A stretch of 64,000 nucleotides of DNA, taken from assembly GCF_010550245.1 (NCBI RefSeq), contig NZ_JAAGLU010000015.1, forward strand, positions 1 through 64,000. The letters are read 5' to 3'. Made by a program: the position numbers and the translations under genes. Below are positions 16,087 through 25,847 of the stretch, piece after piece (the stretch's first letter is position 1; the number at the start of each line of letters is the position of its first letter). This DNA comes from Streptomyces sp. SID12501 (GTDB lineage Bacteria; Actinomycetota; Actinomycetes; Streptomycetales; Streptomycetaceae). The notes below the pieces were generated by a model that worked only from the letters and a program-made list of their open reading frames with translations, was not told the origin of the DNA and ran no database searches.

Positions 16087-17175
16087 TTAACCAGCGCGTT
16101 CCAGGCGGAAACGGGGATGGGGTTCGGCGCGGCCGGTGGCGAGGTCGGCGGCCATCGCGCCGATGAGCGGGGCGAACTTGGCGCCGTGGCCGGAGCACGG
16201 GGAGACGATGACGAACGGGCCGTGGCGGTCGAGGACGAAGTCCTCGTCGGGGGTGGTGGTGTAGAGGCAGGTCGCCTCGGCGACCGGGTCGGGCATGAGG
16301 CCGGGAAGCCGGTCGCGGACGAAGCCGCTCACCCGGGCGCGCGACGACGGGTCGACGACTCCGCTGCGGGTACGGGCGGTGGTGGGCGTGCCTCGGTCGT
16401 GCTCGGCGACCTTCATCGCCGGGAGCGGGCCGCCGTCGCTGCCCGAGGGCAGGCCGTAGAGGTGCAGCTCCCCGTCCCAGATCAGGGTCGGCCACCTGAC
16501 GGACGGGTCCCGCTGCCGGAAGTGGAAAACCTGCTGCTGGGTCACCACCAACGGCGGCAGGGGGACGGGCAGTTGGAGCTCGGGCAGCCAGGCGCCGGCC
16601 GCGACCACCACCGTGTCGGCGACGATCTCGTCACCGTCGTCGGTGCGCAGGAGCACCTCCCCGCTCCCCCGCACCTCGATGCCGGTGACCCGGTTGCCGA
16701 TGACCGCCCGCGCCCCGTGCTCGATCGCCCGCCGTACGCAGGCGGCGACTGTCTCGTCGGCGTCGACCGTGCCCGCGTCCGGGTGGTACAGCACCGGTCC
16801 GGTGATACGGATGTACGGCCAACGCTCCGACGCGGCTTCCGGGCCGAGGAGTTCATGGGGCACTCCGGCCGCGCCGAGGAGACCGGCGATCACCCCGGGG
16901 TCGCGGTCCTCGCCCATGTCGAGCCCACCGGTCTTGCGCAGCAGGGGAGTTGAGCTGTCGTCCTCCAACTCCCGCCACTGCTCGTACGCCTGCCCGGTCA
17001 GCCGTACGTAGAAGGGGTCGGCGTACGCCCGCCGGAAGATCCGCGAGCTGCCGTGCGAACTGCCGTGCCGGTGACCGATGTCGTACGCCTCGGTGAGGGT
17101 GACCTCGTGTCCCTGCCGGGCCAGTTGCCAGGCGGTGGCCGCACCCATCAGTCCGGCGCCGACGACGGCGATCAC
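16087..17175 (-). CDS. Monomeric sarcosine oxidase-type FAD enzyme (N-methyl amino acid oxidase)
   Basis: A 362-residue flavoprotein of the MSOX/MTOX family. The FAD dinucleotide motif opens the protein (VVGAGLMGAATAWQLARQGH). Residues about 38-50, SHGSSRIFRRAY, match the conserved His/Arg region at the flavin. TCLYTTTPDEDFVLD carries the cysteine that binds FAD covalently in monomeric sarcosine oxidase, and CSGHGAKF near the C-terminus is the second family signature. It should oxidise a secondary N-methyl amine such as sarcosine or N-methylglutamate, producing formaldehyde, the free amino acid and H2O2. The GTG start overlaps the stop of the glxD-like gene (GTGA). Beside glutamate-synthase-type subunits, N-methylglutamate is an attractive substrate; that is inference. 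Confidence 0.85.
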   Translation of the reverse strand: MIAVVGAGLMGAATAWQLARQGHEVTLTEAYDIGHRHGSSHGSSRIFRRAYADPFYVRLTGQAYEQWRELEDDSSTPLLRKTGGLDMGEDRDPGVIAGLLGAAGVPHELLGPEAASERWPYIRITGPVLYHPDAGTVDADETVAACVRRAIEHGARAVIGNRVTGIEVRGSGEVLLRTDDGDEIVADTVVVAAGAWLPELQLPVPLPPLVVTQQQVFHFRQRDPSVRWPTLIWDGELHLYGLPSGSDGGPLPAMKVAEHDRGTPTTARTRSGVVDPSSRARVSGFVRDRLPGLMPDPVAEATCLYTTTPDEDFVLDRHGPFVIVSPCSGHGAKFAPLIGAMAADLATGRAEPHPRFRLERAG

Positions 17176-18506
17176 AGTCCCTCCCCGGGAATCCAGTTCG
17201 TGCCCGCGAGCGGGACGCGCGCCATGGCGGCGGACTCGATCGTAAGGGCCACCAGGTCCTCGGGTTCCAGGTGGAGGAGGTGGGCCTTGCCACAGGCGCG
17301 TGCGAGGGTCTGGGCCTCCATGGTCATCACGCGCAGGAAGTTGGCGAGCCGGCGTCCGGCGTCCACCGGGTCGAGGCGGGCGGCGAGTTCCTCGTCCTGG
17401 GTGGAGATGCCGGCCGGGTCGCGGCCGTCCTGGTAGTCGTCGAAGTAGCCTGCCGCGGAGCCGAGTCGGCGGTACTCGGCGTCGTACTTCGGATGGTTGT
17501 CGCCGAGCGCGATGAGCGCGGCGGTGCCGATGGCGACCGCGTCCGCGCCGAGCGCGAGGGCCTTGGCCATGTCGGCGCCGCCCCGGATCCCGCCGGAGAC
17601 GATCAGCTGGACCTCGCGATGGACGCCCAACTCCTGGAGTGCGCGCACCGCTTGAGGCAGGGCGGCCAGGGTGGGGATGCCGACGTGCTCGATGAAGACG
17701 TCCTGGGTGGCGGCCGTACCACCCTGCATGCCGTCGACGACCACGACGTCGGCGCCCGCGTGGACGGCGAGCTTCACGTCGTAGTACGTCCGGGTCGCGC
17801 CGACCTTCACATAGATCGGCTTCTCCCAGTCGGTGATCTCCCGGAGCTCCAGGATCTTGATGGCGAGGTCGTCGGGGCCGGTCCAGTCCGGGTGGCGGCA
17901 GGCGCTGCGCTGGTCGATGCCGACGGGCAACGTGCGCATACCGGCGACCCGTTCGGTGATCTTCTGCCCGAGCAGCATGCCCCCGCCGCCGGGCTTGGCA
18001 CCCTGACCGAGGACGACCTCGATGGCGTCGGCGGCACGCAGGTCGTCGGGGTTCATGCCGTAGCGGGACGGCAGGTACTGATAGACGAGGTGCTTGGAGT
18101 GGCCGCGCTCCTCGGGCGTCATCCCGCCGTCCCCGGTGGTCGTCGAGGTCCCCACCTCACTGGCGCCGCGTCCGAGGGCCTCCTTGGCCTGGGCGGACAG
18201 GGCCCCGAAGCTCATACCGGCGATGGTGACGGGGGTGGCTAGGCGGAGGGGGTTCTTGGCGTGCCTGGCGCCGAGGACGACGTCGGTGTCACAGCGCTCC
18301 CGGTAACCCTCCAGCGGATAGCGGGACATGGAGGCGCCGAGCAGCAACAGGTCGTCGAAGTGCGGCAGTCGACGCTTGGCGCCCCACCCCCGGATGTCGT
18401 AGATACCGGTCTCGGCGGCACGCTGAATGGCGTGGATGGTGGCACGGTCGAACGTCGCCGACTCGCGCAGGCCGTGGGATGCGGGTTCCAAGGTCAACTC
18501 CTTCAT
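17172..18506 (-). CDS. FMN-binding glutamate synthase-domain subunit (GlxD-like)
   Basis: A 444-residue protein matching the central FMN/TIM-barrel domain of the glutamate synthase large subunit. Motifs are GMSFGALSAQAKEALGRGA, the FMN site KVGATRTYYDVKLAVHAGAD with VVVDGMQGGT, and IVSGGIRGGADMAKALALGA. The Cys cluster of GltB that binds 3Fe-4S is not seen. It is the stand-alone catalytic subunit of the glxBCD/N-methylglutamate synthase type. I set the start at the ATG at 18506 (MKELTLEP), the first ATG matching where the protein becomes conserved. The track to the previous gene crosses a GC-rich repeat element. It overlaps the next gene by GTGA. Confidence 0.88.
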   Translation of the reverse strand: MKELTLEPASHGLRESATFDRATIHAIQRAAETGIYDIRGWGAKRRLPHFDDLLLLGASMSRYPLEGYRERCDTDVVLGARHAKNPLRLATPVTIAGMSFGALSAQAKEALGRGASEVGTSTTTGDGGMTPEERGHSKHLVYQYLPSRYGMNPDDLRAADAIEVVLGQGAKPGGGGMLLGQKITERVAGMRTLPVGIDQRSACRHPDWTGPDDLAIKILELREITDWEKPIYVKVGATRTYYDVKLAVHAGADVVVVDGMQGGTAATQDVFIEHVGIPTLAALPQAVRALQELGVHREVQLIVSGGIRGGADMAKALALGADAVAIGTAALIALGDNHPKYDAEYRRLGSAAGYFDDYQDGRDPAGISTQDEELAARLDPVDAGRRLANFLRVMTMEAQTLARACGKAHLLHLEPEDLVALTIESAAMARVPLAGTNWIPGEGL

Positions 18507-18521
18507 CAGGGCTGAGGTGGA

Positions 18522-18585
18522 GCGCCCCGATAGGGGCGCGGGGAACTGCGCGACCAGCCACAACGGACCCGCAGCCAGAAAACAT
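18522..18585 (-). repeat. Streptomyces-type dispersed element with hairpin
   Basis: The stretch holds a perfect GCGCCCC-GATA-GGGGCGC hairpin (18522-18539) followed on the plus strand by GGGGCGCGGGGAACTGCGCG and ACCAGCCACAACGGACCCGC. I recall this string as a frequent intergenic repeat in Streptomyces genomes. Here it sits in the only sizeable gap inside the glxC-glxD junction, where the hairpin could reduce downstream expression. Two coding copies with one base changed occur near 39.71 and 39.78 kb. Confidence 0.65.
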
Positions 18586-18587
18586 CG

Positions 18588-19265
18588 CTAGTACGCCGTC
18601 AAGTTGTCGACCTTGAAGTGATAAAGCGTCCTGGCGGAGCCGTACCGCCGGAAATCCGCAGGGTCTTCGTCCCGCTCGGCCGCCTTGAGCAACTCGGCCA
18701 GTTCAGCGAGGTGTTCACCCCGCATCTCCTTCTCGACACAGTCCGCACCGAGCGACTTGACCGTGCCCCTCACATAGATCCGCGCCTCGTACAGCGAATC
18801 CCCCAGCGCATCCCCCGCATCCCCGCACACCACCAACCGCCCCGCCTGCCCCATGAACGCACTCATGTGCCCGACATCGCCCCCCACGACGATGTCCACC
18901 CCCTTCATGGAGATCCCGCACCGCGCGGACGCGTCCCCGTCGATCACCAGGAGCCCGCCGTGGCCGGTGGCCCCCGCCGACTGGGACGCGTTCCCCCGCA
19001 CCCGGACCGTCCCGGACATCATGTTCTCGGCGACGCCCGTACCCGCGTTGCCGTGGACGGTGACCGTGGCGCGCTGGTTCATGCCGGCGCAGTAATAGCC
19101 GACGTGGCCCTCGATGTCGACGGCGAGATCCTCCCGGATTCCGCAGGCCACGGCGTGTGCGCCGCGTGGATTGAGGATCCGCCAGACATCCGCGCCGCCG
19201 GGCGCGTGCAGGGCCTGGTTGAGCTCCCGTACCGGGGAGTTCGCCAGGTCGATCAGCGTCGCCAT
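18588..19265 (-). CDS. Glutamate synthase GXGXG-domain subunit (GlxC-like)
   Basis: A 225-residue protein made of the right-handed beta-helix GXGXG domain found at the C-terminus of GltB. Repeated strands include GHVGYYCAGMNQRATVTVHG, GTGVAENMMSGTVRVRGNAS and GATGHGGLLVIDGDASARCG. It is a structural/channelling subunit that bridges the amidotransferase and FMN subunits in split glutamate synthases. The ATG at 19265 overlaps the end of the GlxB-like gene by 13 bases. An upstream in-frame extension lies inside that gene and lacks conservation. Confidence 0.87.
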   Translation of the reverse strand: MATLIDLANSPVRELNQALHAPGGADVWRILNPRGAHAVACGIREDLAVDIEGHVGYYCAGMNQRATVTVHGNAGTGVAENMMSGTVRVRGNASQSAGATGHGGLLVIDGDASARCGISMKGVDIVVGGDVGHMSAFMGQAGRLVVCGDAGDALGDSLYEARIYVRGTVKSLGADCVEKEMRGEHLAELAELLKAAERDEDPADFRRYGSARTLYHFKVDNLTAY

Positions 19266-20128
19266 ATGTACACCTCTTCCGGCTCCGGTTCGAAGATGCG
19301 GGCGTTCTCGATGCCCGGCAGGACGTCCAGCGCCCGGTACTCGGAGGCCATCGCCACCCACTCGTCGGTCTCGGCGACGAGCGCCGGCTTGCAGGCGATG
19401 GCGTCACGGACGACCGCGAAGGAGTCACCGGTCGACACGAGCAGCGTGTAGAAACCGTCGAACCGCTCGCACAGCAGCCGAAGCGCCTTTTCCAGGTCGG
19501 CGCCCTGTTCCAACTGACGGGCGACGAACCGCGCACCGACCTCGGAGTCGTTCTCGCTGTCGAACTCGACGCCCTGGGCGCGCAGTTCACGCCGGATGGT
19601 GGCGTGGTTGGCGAAGGAGCCGTTGTGCACCAGGCACTGTCCGGGGCCGACCGAGAAGGGATGGGCGCCCTCGGGGGTGACGGCGGACTCCGTGGCCATG
19701 CGGGTGTGGCCGACGCCCTGCCAGCCGGTGACGGCGGCGAGCCCGAAGGCGTCCGCCAACTCCACGGGGTTTCCGGTGCCCTTGAGGACGGCCATGTCGG
19801 TGCCGGAGCCGATGACGGTGGCGCGGGGCAGCGCGTCCGCGACGGCGGCGAGCAGGTCGGCGACCGGAAGATCCGCGTGTACGACGGTGGTCGCGTCGGC
19901 GGCGACGGCCACGGCCCCGGGCAGCGCGGCCTCCGCCTCGGCCGGAGCGACCCCGAGCAGCGAGACGACGGCACGTCCCGGCGGAGACAGGCGGGGGTCG
20001 CCGTAGACCGCGACGCCCGCCGAGTCGGGGCCGCGTTCGACGACCTGGCCCAGCATCGCGGTCAGCAGCTCGCCGAGCCGGGGTTCGAGTGCGGGCTCCC
20101 GCAGATGGAGCCCGACGATTCCGCACAT
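19253..20128 (-). CDS. Class II glutamine amidotransferase subunit (GlxB-like)
   Basis: A 291-residue protein. It begins MCGIVGLH, so Cys2 is the N-terminal nucleophile once Met is removed. Downstream are RGPDSAGVA, GHTRMATESAVTPEGAHPFS and CLVHNGSFANHATIRREL, the class II Ntn amidotransferase motifs. It liberates ammonia from glutamine or carries the equivalent transfer function in glxBCD-type enzymes. The spacing between the two halves includes an insertion around residues 60-115 with Ala-rich helices. It is followed by the overlapping GlxC-like gene and preceded by the GS-like gene after ~100 bases. Confidence 0.88.
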   Translation of the reverse strand: MCGIVGLHLREPALEPRLGELLTAMLGQVVERGPDSAGVAVYGDPRLSPPGRAVVSLLGVAPAEAEAALPGAVAVAADATTVVHADLPVADLLAAVADALPRATVIGSGTDMAVLKGTGNPVELADAFGLAAVTGWQGVGHTRMATESAVTPEGAHPFSVGPGQCLVHNGSFANHATIRRELRAQGVEFDSENDSEVGARFVARQLEQGADLEKALRLLCERFDGFYTLLVSTGDSFAVVRDAIACKPALVAETDEWVAMASEYRALDVLPGIENARIFEPEPEEVYIWRR

Positions 20129-20231
20129 CTCAAGTCCCTTCAGTGGGCGGCAGAAAGCGGAGGGTGGTCAGAGGAAGGCGAAGGAGATCAGAAGGGGACC
20201 GCAAGGGGGTCAAAAGGCGGCCAGAAAGCGG
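20129..20231 (-). repeat. Degenerate GGTCAGAAAG repeats between GS-like and glxB-like genes
   Basis: The 103-base spacer contains repeated GCGGTCAGAAAG-like units (around 20190-20245 and related GGTCAGAGG at 20165), running into the end of the GS-like gene. No terminator is evident, so read-through from the GS-like gene is likely. Confidence 0.4.
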
Positions 20232-21566
20232 TCAGAAAGCAGTGAGATAGCGGTCCAGTTCCCAGGGGCCGACCGTCGCGTGCCAGTCGAAGAACTCCTC
20301 ACGCTTGAGGTCGGCGAAGTACCGGCTCACCCCGGCCCCGGCCGCGTCCAGGGCGCCGCTGATCACCTCGTCCGCCTGGAGCGCCTCCACGGCGTGCAGC
20401 AGGGTCGGCGGGAGTTCCGGGCCCTTGCCCGCCGCGCCGGGCTCGCCCGGGTCGAGGCCGCGTTCGATGCCGTCGAGGCCGGCGGCGAGGGCGGCGGCTG
20501 CGGCGAGGTAGGGGTTGGAGGCACCGTCTCCGCCGCGCAGCTCGATGCGGTTGCCGTCGGGGACGCGGACGAAGTGGGTGCGGTCGTTGCCGCCGTACCC
20601 GGCGACGCGTGGGGACCAGGTGGCGCCCGAGCGGGTGTTGACCGCGCCGGTGCGCTTGTAGGAGTTGACGGTGGGCGCGATGACGGCCTGGAGGGCGCGC
20701 GCGTGCTCGACGATCCCGGCGACGAAGGAGTAGGCGAGCGGGGAGAGTCCGAGCCCGCGTCCGTCGGTGGCGTCGGGGAAGGCGGGTTCGTCGCCCCGCC
20801 ACAGCGACATGTGCAGGTGCATGCCGGTGCCGGTGCGGTCGGTGAACGGCTTCGGCATGAACGTGGCGGTCATGCCCCGCTGTTCGGCCAGCATCGACAC
20901 CATGTACCGCATGGTGATGACCCGGTCGGCGGTGGTGAGGGCGTCGGCGTGCTTGAAGTTCTGCTCGAACTGGCCGTTGCCGTCCTCGTGGTCGTTGGCG
21001 TAGTTGCCCCAGCCGAGGGAGTTCATGGCACTGGAGACGGCGGTGAGGTGGTCGTACATCCGGGTCAGCCCGCGTGCGTCGTAACAGGGTTGGGCGGCGG
21101 TGTCCCTGGCGTCGGCGACGCTCAGCACACCGTGCTCGTCCCGGTTGACGAGGAAGTACTCGACCTCGGCGCCCACGGACAACGACAGCCCCTGGGCGGC
21201 GGCCCGTTCGAGCACCCTGCGCAGGATGACGCGCGGGGCGTAGGGCCAGGGTTCGCCCTCCACGTACGGATCGCAGTGGACGAGGGCGAGGCCGGGCTTG
21301 ACGAAGGGGACGGGGGTGTACGAGGAGGCGTCGGGGCGGGCGACGACATCGGGGTCGCTGGGCTGCTGGCCGAGCGCGCCGGCCGCGTAACCGGCGAACC
21401 CGACGCCCTCGTCGCGGAGTTCCTCGATGGCCTGGACCGGGACGAGCTTGGCGCACGGCTTGCCGGTCAGGTCGACGAAGAGGGCGAGCACGAACTCGAT
21501 GCCGTCGGCACGGACCAGTTCGGCGAGATCGGGGATGGCGGGGAGAGCGGGGATGGCGGTCGCCAT
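20232..21566 (-). CDS. Type III glutamine synthetase-like ligase (GlnT/GmaS-like)
   Basis: A 444-residue protein with the glutamine synthetase catalytic fold. Visible motifs are GAEVEYFLVNRDEHG, NYANDHEDGNGQFEQNF (metal/glutamate site), FMPKPFTDRTGTGMHLHMSL, VNSYKR, the Arg-rich substrate loop WSPRVAGYGGNDRTHFVR and RIELRGGDGASNPYLAAAAA. Homologues next to glxBCD genes are either GlnT or gamma-glutamylmethylamide synthetases that ligate methylamine to glutamate. The oxidase next door and Amt make the second role plausible here. The ATG has a strong AAGGAGGGG site. It is the first gene of the set and carries the motif shared with amt upstream. Confidence 0.87.
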   Translation of the reverse strand: MATAIPALPAIPDLAELVRADGIEFVLALFVDLTGKPCAKLVPVQAIEELRDEGVGFAGYAAGALGQQPSDPDVVARPDASSYTPVPFVKPGLALVHCDPYVEGEPWPYAPRVILRRVLERAAAQGLSLSVGAEVEYFLVNRDEHGVLSVADARDTAAQPCYDARGLTRMYDHLTAVSSAMNSLGWGNYANDHEDGNGQFEQNFKHADALTTADRVITMRYMVSMLAEQRGMTATFMPKPFTDRTGTGMHLHMSLWRGDEPAFPDATDGRGLGLSPLAYSFVAGIVEHARALQAVIAPTVNSYKRTGAVNTRSGATWSPRVAGYGGNDRTHFVRVPDGNRIELRGGDGASNPYLAAAAALAAGLDGIERGLDPGEPGAAGKGPELPPTLLHAVEALQADEVISGALDAAGAGVSRYFADLKREEFFDWHATVGPWELDRYLTAF

Positions 21567-21599
21567 GGGCCCCTCCTTGGGTGTCCACTGTGGTGAATC

Positions 21600-21635
21600 T
21601 TTGTTGCACGTCAGTAGACACTCTTGGGATTACGG
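21600..21635 (-). promoter_or_regulatory. Shared motif upstream of GS-like gene (copy 2)
   Basis: On the minus strand, GTAAT precedes TGTCTACTG-N2-GTG-N-AACA. The block starts 45 bases before the ATG and matches the amt upstream region almost base for base. It marks a common regulator or promoter class for the first and last genes of the cluster. Confidence 0.55.
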
Positions 21636-21672
21636 CGAGATTTCCGCCGTGGAAGGTCCCCGTAAGCCGAAA

Positions 21673-21705
21673 GCCGGGTCCCGCCCCGAAGAGGCGGAAC
21701 CCGGC
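21673..21705 (-). terminator. Terminator downstream of cysteine desulfurase
   Basis: A 13-bp stem (21673-21685 with 21693-21705, one G-T wobble) has a UCUUCGG-type loop on the minus strand. It ends the encapsulin-desulfurase transcript before the GS-like gene. Confidence 0.8.
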
Positions 21706-21728
21706 AGACGAGGACCCGGAAGCGCGGG

Positions 21729-23640
<1,912 letters not shown>

Positions 23641-23666
<26 letters not shown>

Positions 23667-24582
23667 GGAACTTGTCCACCTCGACGTCGTCGAGCACGGC
23701 GAGCGCGTCCTCGGTGAGTACCGCGAGCGAGCAGTACAGGGAGACCAGGTAGGAGGCGATGGCGCTGCGGTCGATCTGCATGAAGCGCACCGACAGCCCC
23801 ATCCCCTGCTCGCCCGCGAGCCCGGGCTGGAACAGTCCGACCACACCCTGGCGGGACTCGCCGGTACGAAGGAGCAGGAACTTGGTCTTCCCGTTCTCCA
23901 GCGGGACCTTGTCCGAGGGGATGATCGGCAGCCCGCGCCAGGTCAGGAACTGCGAGCCGAACATGCTGACCGTCGCCGGCGGTACACCGCGCCGCGTGCA
24001 CTCCCTGCCGAAGGCGGCGATGCCCTCCGGGTGGGTGAGGAAGAAGGCCGGCTGCTTCCACACCTTCGTGATGAGGGCGTCCAGGTCGTCCGGCGTCGGC
24101 GGCCCGCCGAGCGTGGAGATCCGCTGCGTGGGCGCCGCGCTGCTCAGCATCCCGTACTCCGGGCTGTTGATCAGCTCGCCCTCCTGGTGCTCCTTCACCG
24201 CCTCGATGGTCAGCCGCAGCTGCTGTGCGGTCTGGTCGTGCGGGCTGGAGTAGAGGTCGGCGATCCGGGTGTGCAGGTCAAGGACCGTCTGCACGGCCTT
24301 GAGCCGGTACTCCCGGGGCTCCTGCTCGTAGTCGACGAAGGTGTCGGGCAGCGGCGCCTCGTCGTAGTTGTCGCACTCGATACGTACCGACTCGGGATGG
24401 ACGACCTTGTTCACGCGGTAGATACCGGCCTCGACGGGCACCCAGGACATCAGGTGCACCAGCCAGCGAGGCGTGATGGAGGCCATCTGGGGAACGGTCT
24501 TGGTGGCGTTCGCCAGTGTCCGTGCCGCGCGGTCGCCCACCGACACGGATCGCGACGGTGGATTCGCAGCCTTGCCAGCCAT
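23641..24582 (-). CDS. Family 2A encapsulin shell protein (SrpI-like)
   Basis: A 313-residue HK97-fold shell protein of the SrpI/family 2A encapsulin group. I recognise the N-arm (MASITPRWLVHLMSWVPVEA, residues ~32-51), the E-loop region GIYRVNKVV..., and the A-domain region FLTWRGLPIIPSDKVPLENG, RQGVVGLFQPGLAGE, SVRFMQIDRSAIASYLVSLY. It self-assembles into a protein nanocompartment in the cytoplasm that encloses cysteine desulfurase, whose gene overlaps its 3' end. The ATG has an AAGGAGATG ribosome binding site. A LysR-type gene is transcribed divergently and is the obvious candidate regulator. Confidence 0.92.
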
Positions 24583-24731
24583 ACGACATCTCCTTTCCGC
24601 GCCCAGGGGGGGGGCGGACGCGCGTAAGACGCAAAAGGGGCAAAATCTCTCGCACGAACTTTCCCACCCACCCTCGCAGCACCACCGTTATCGGACCAAT
24701 GCGTGTTTTCGAGGCTTTCATCGAACCTGGC

Positions 24732-24743
24732 TATGATTCGCGA
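24732..24743 (+). promoter_or_regulatory. TATGAT -10 element, probable leaderless LysR transcript
   Basis: TATGAT (24732-24737) ends six bases before the ATG at 24744, so transcription would start at or next to the initiation codon and the mRNA would lack a leader. No clear -35 hexamer is visible, as expected if the site is activator- or autoregulated. Confidence 0.45.
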
Positions 24744-25646
24744 ATGATCGACCTGAGTCGCCTGCGTGTGCTGGTGGCCGTCGCCCGTGAAGGTTCGATC
24801 ACGGCTGCCGCCGAGGCGCTGCACTACGCCCAGCCGTCGGTCAGCCACCAGCTCGCCAAGCTCGAGGCCGAGGTCGGCGTACCGCTGTTGCAGCGGATGG
24901 GGCGCGGTATCCGGCTCACCGACGCCGGCCGGCTCCTGGTGGACCGCGCCGAGTCGATCCTCGCGCAGGTCGAGTCGGTGCACGCCGAACTGGACGAGCT
25001 GGCCGGGCTGCGCACCGGCCGGGTCCGGCTGGCCGCCTTTCCCTCCGCGCTGGCCACCCTGGTGCCGCTCGCCGCCGCCCGCGTCGCCGCCGAGCATCCC
25101 GGCATCGAGCTCATCCTGCGCGAGGCCGAACCGCCGGACGCGCTCAGCGCCCTGCGCAACAACGACGTCGACGTGGCGCTGATCTTCGAGCACGGCGACC
25201 CGCCCCAGCGTGATCGCCGGGACACCACCATGATCCCGCTTCTCGACGAACCGCTGTACATGGTCACACCGGCGGACCGCGCCTGGGACGGCCCTCCGGC
25301 GGAGCTGACGACGTACGCCGACACACGCTGGATCGCCGGGTGCGAACGCTGCCGCGAGCATCTCATCGCGGCCTGCGGGCGGGCCGGGTTCTCGCCGGTC
25401 GTCGAGTTCGAGACCGACGACTACGTCGCCGTACAGGCACTCGTCGCGGCCGGTCTCGGCGTGAGCCTGCTGGCCGGGCTCACCCTCCTCGCCAACAGGC
25501 ATCCCGGGGTCAGGCTCGACCGGATTCCCGGCATGCGCAGACAGGTCGTGGCCGCCGTGTACGGCAAGCCACCCGCGTCCCAGCCCGCCCAGGTACTCCT
25601 CGACGCGATCGAAGCGACCCTGTCGGAGCCGGAGTGGCCGTCCTGA
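24744..25646 (+). CDS. LysR-family transcriptional regulator
   Basis: A 300-residue LTTR. The winged helix-turn-helix is at residues 1-60 (LRVLVAVAREGSITAAAEAL, QPSVSHQLAKLEAEVGVPLL), followed by the linker helix and the periplasmic-binding-protein-like effector domain from ~90 (VRLAAFPSALATLVPLAAAR ... VAVQALVAAGLGVSLLAGL). It binds an unknown small effector, plausibly a sulfur metabolite given its divergent position next to the encapsulin-desulfurase operon. I chose ATG 24744, where homology starts; an upstream in-frame extension reads through the promoter region. No ribosome binding site is seen, which fits a leaderless mRNA. Confidence 0.88.
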   Translation: MIDLSRLRVLVAVAREGSITAAAEALHYAQPSVSHQLAKLEAEVGVPLLQRMGRGIRLTDAGRLLVDRAESILAQVESVHAELDELAGLRTGRVRLAAFPSALATLVPLAAARVAAEHPGIELILREAEPPDALSALRNNDVDVALIFEHGDPPQRDRRDTTMIPLLDEPLYMVTPADRAWDGPPAELTTYADTRWIAGCERCREHLIAACGRAGFSPVVEFETDDYVAVQALVAAGLGVSLLAGLTLLANRHPGVRLDRIPGMRRQVVAAVYGKPPASQPAQVLLDAIEATLSEPEWPS

Positions 25647-25847
25647 GGACGAGGACACAGTCCGCCCGCCCGCCCCCGATCCACGCCCCCTCCCCCGCCA
25701 ACCCGGGCGCATCCCGGGCGAGTTCCGGGTGTCGGTCGGGCGTCGGCCGGAAAAGCTCGGTGATCGGGCGTCATGGTGACGGACATCTCGTCATCATGGG
25801 GATGGGGACGGACCGTTGATGTCCTCGGGACGTTCGGGACGTGAGGA

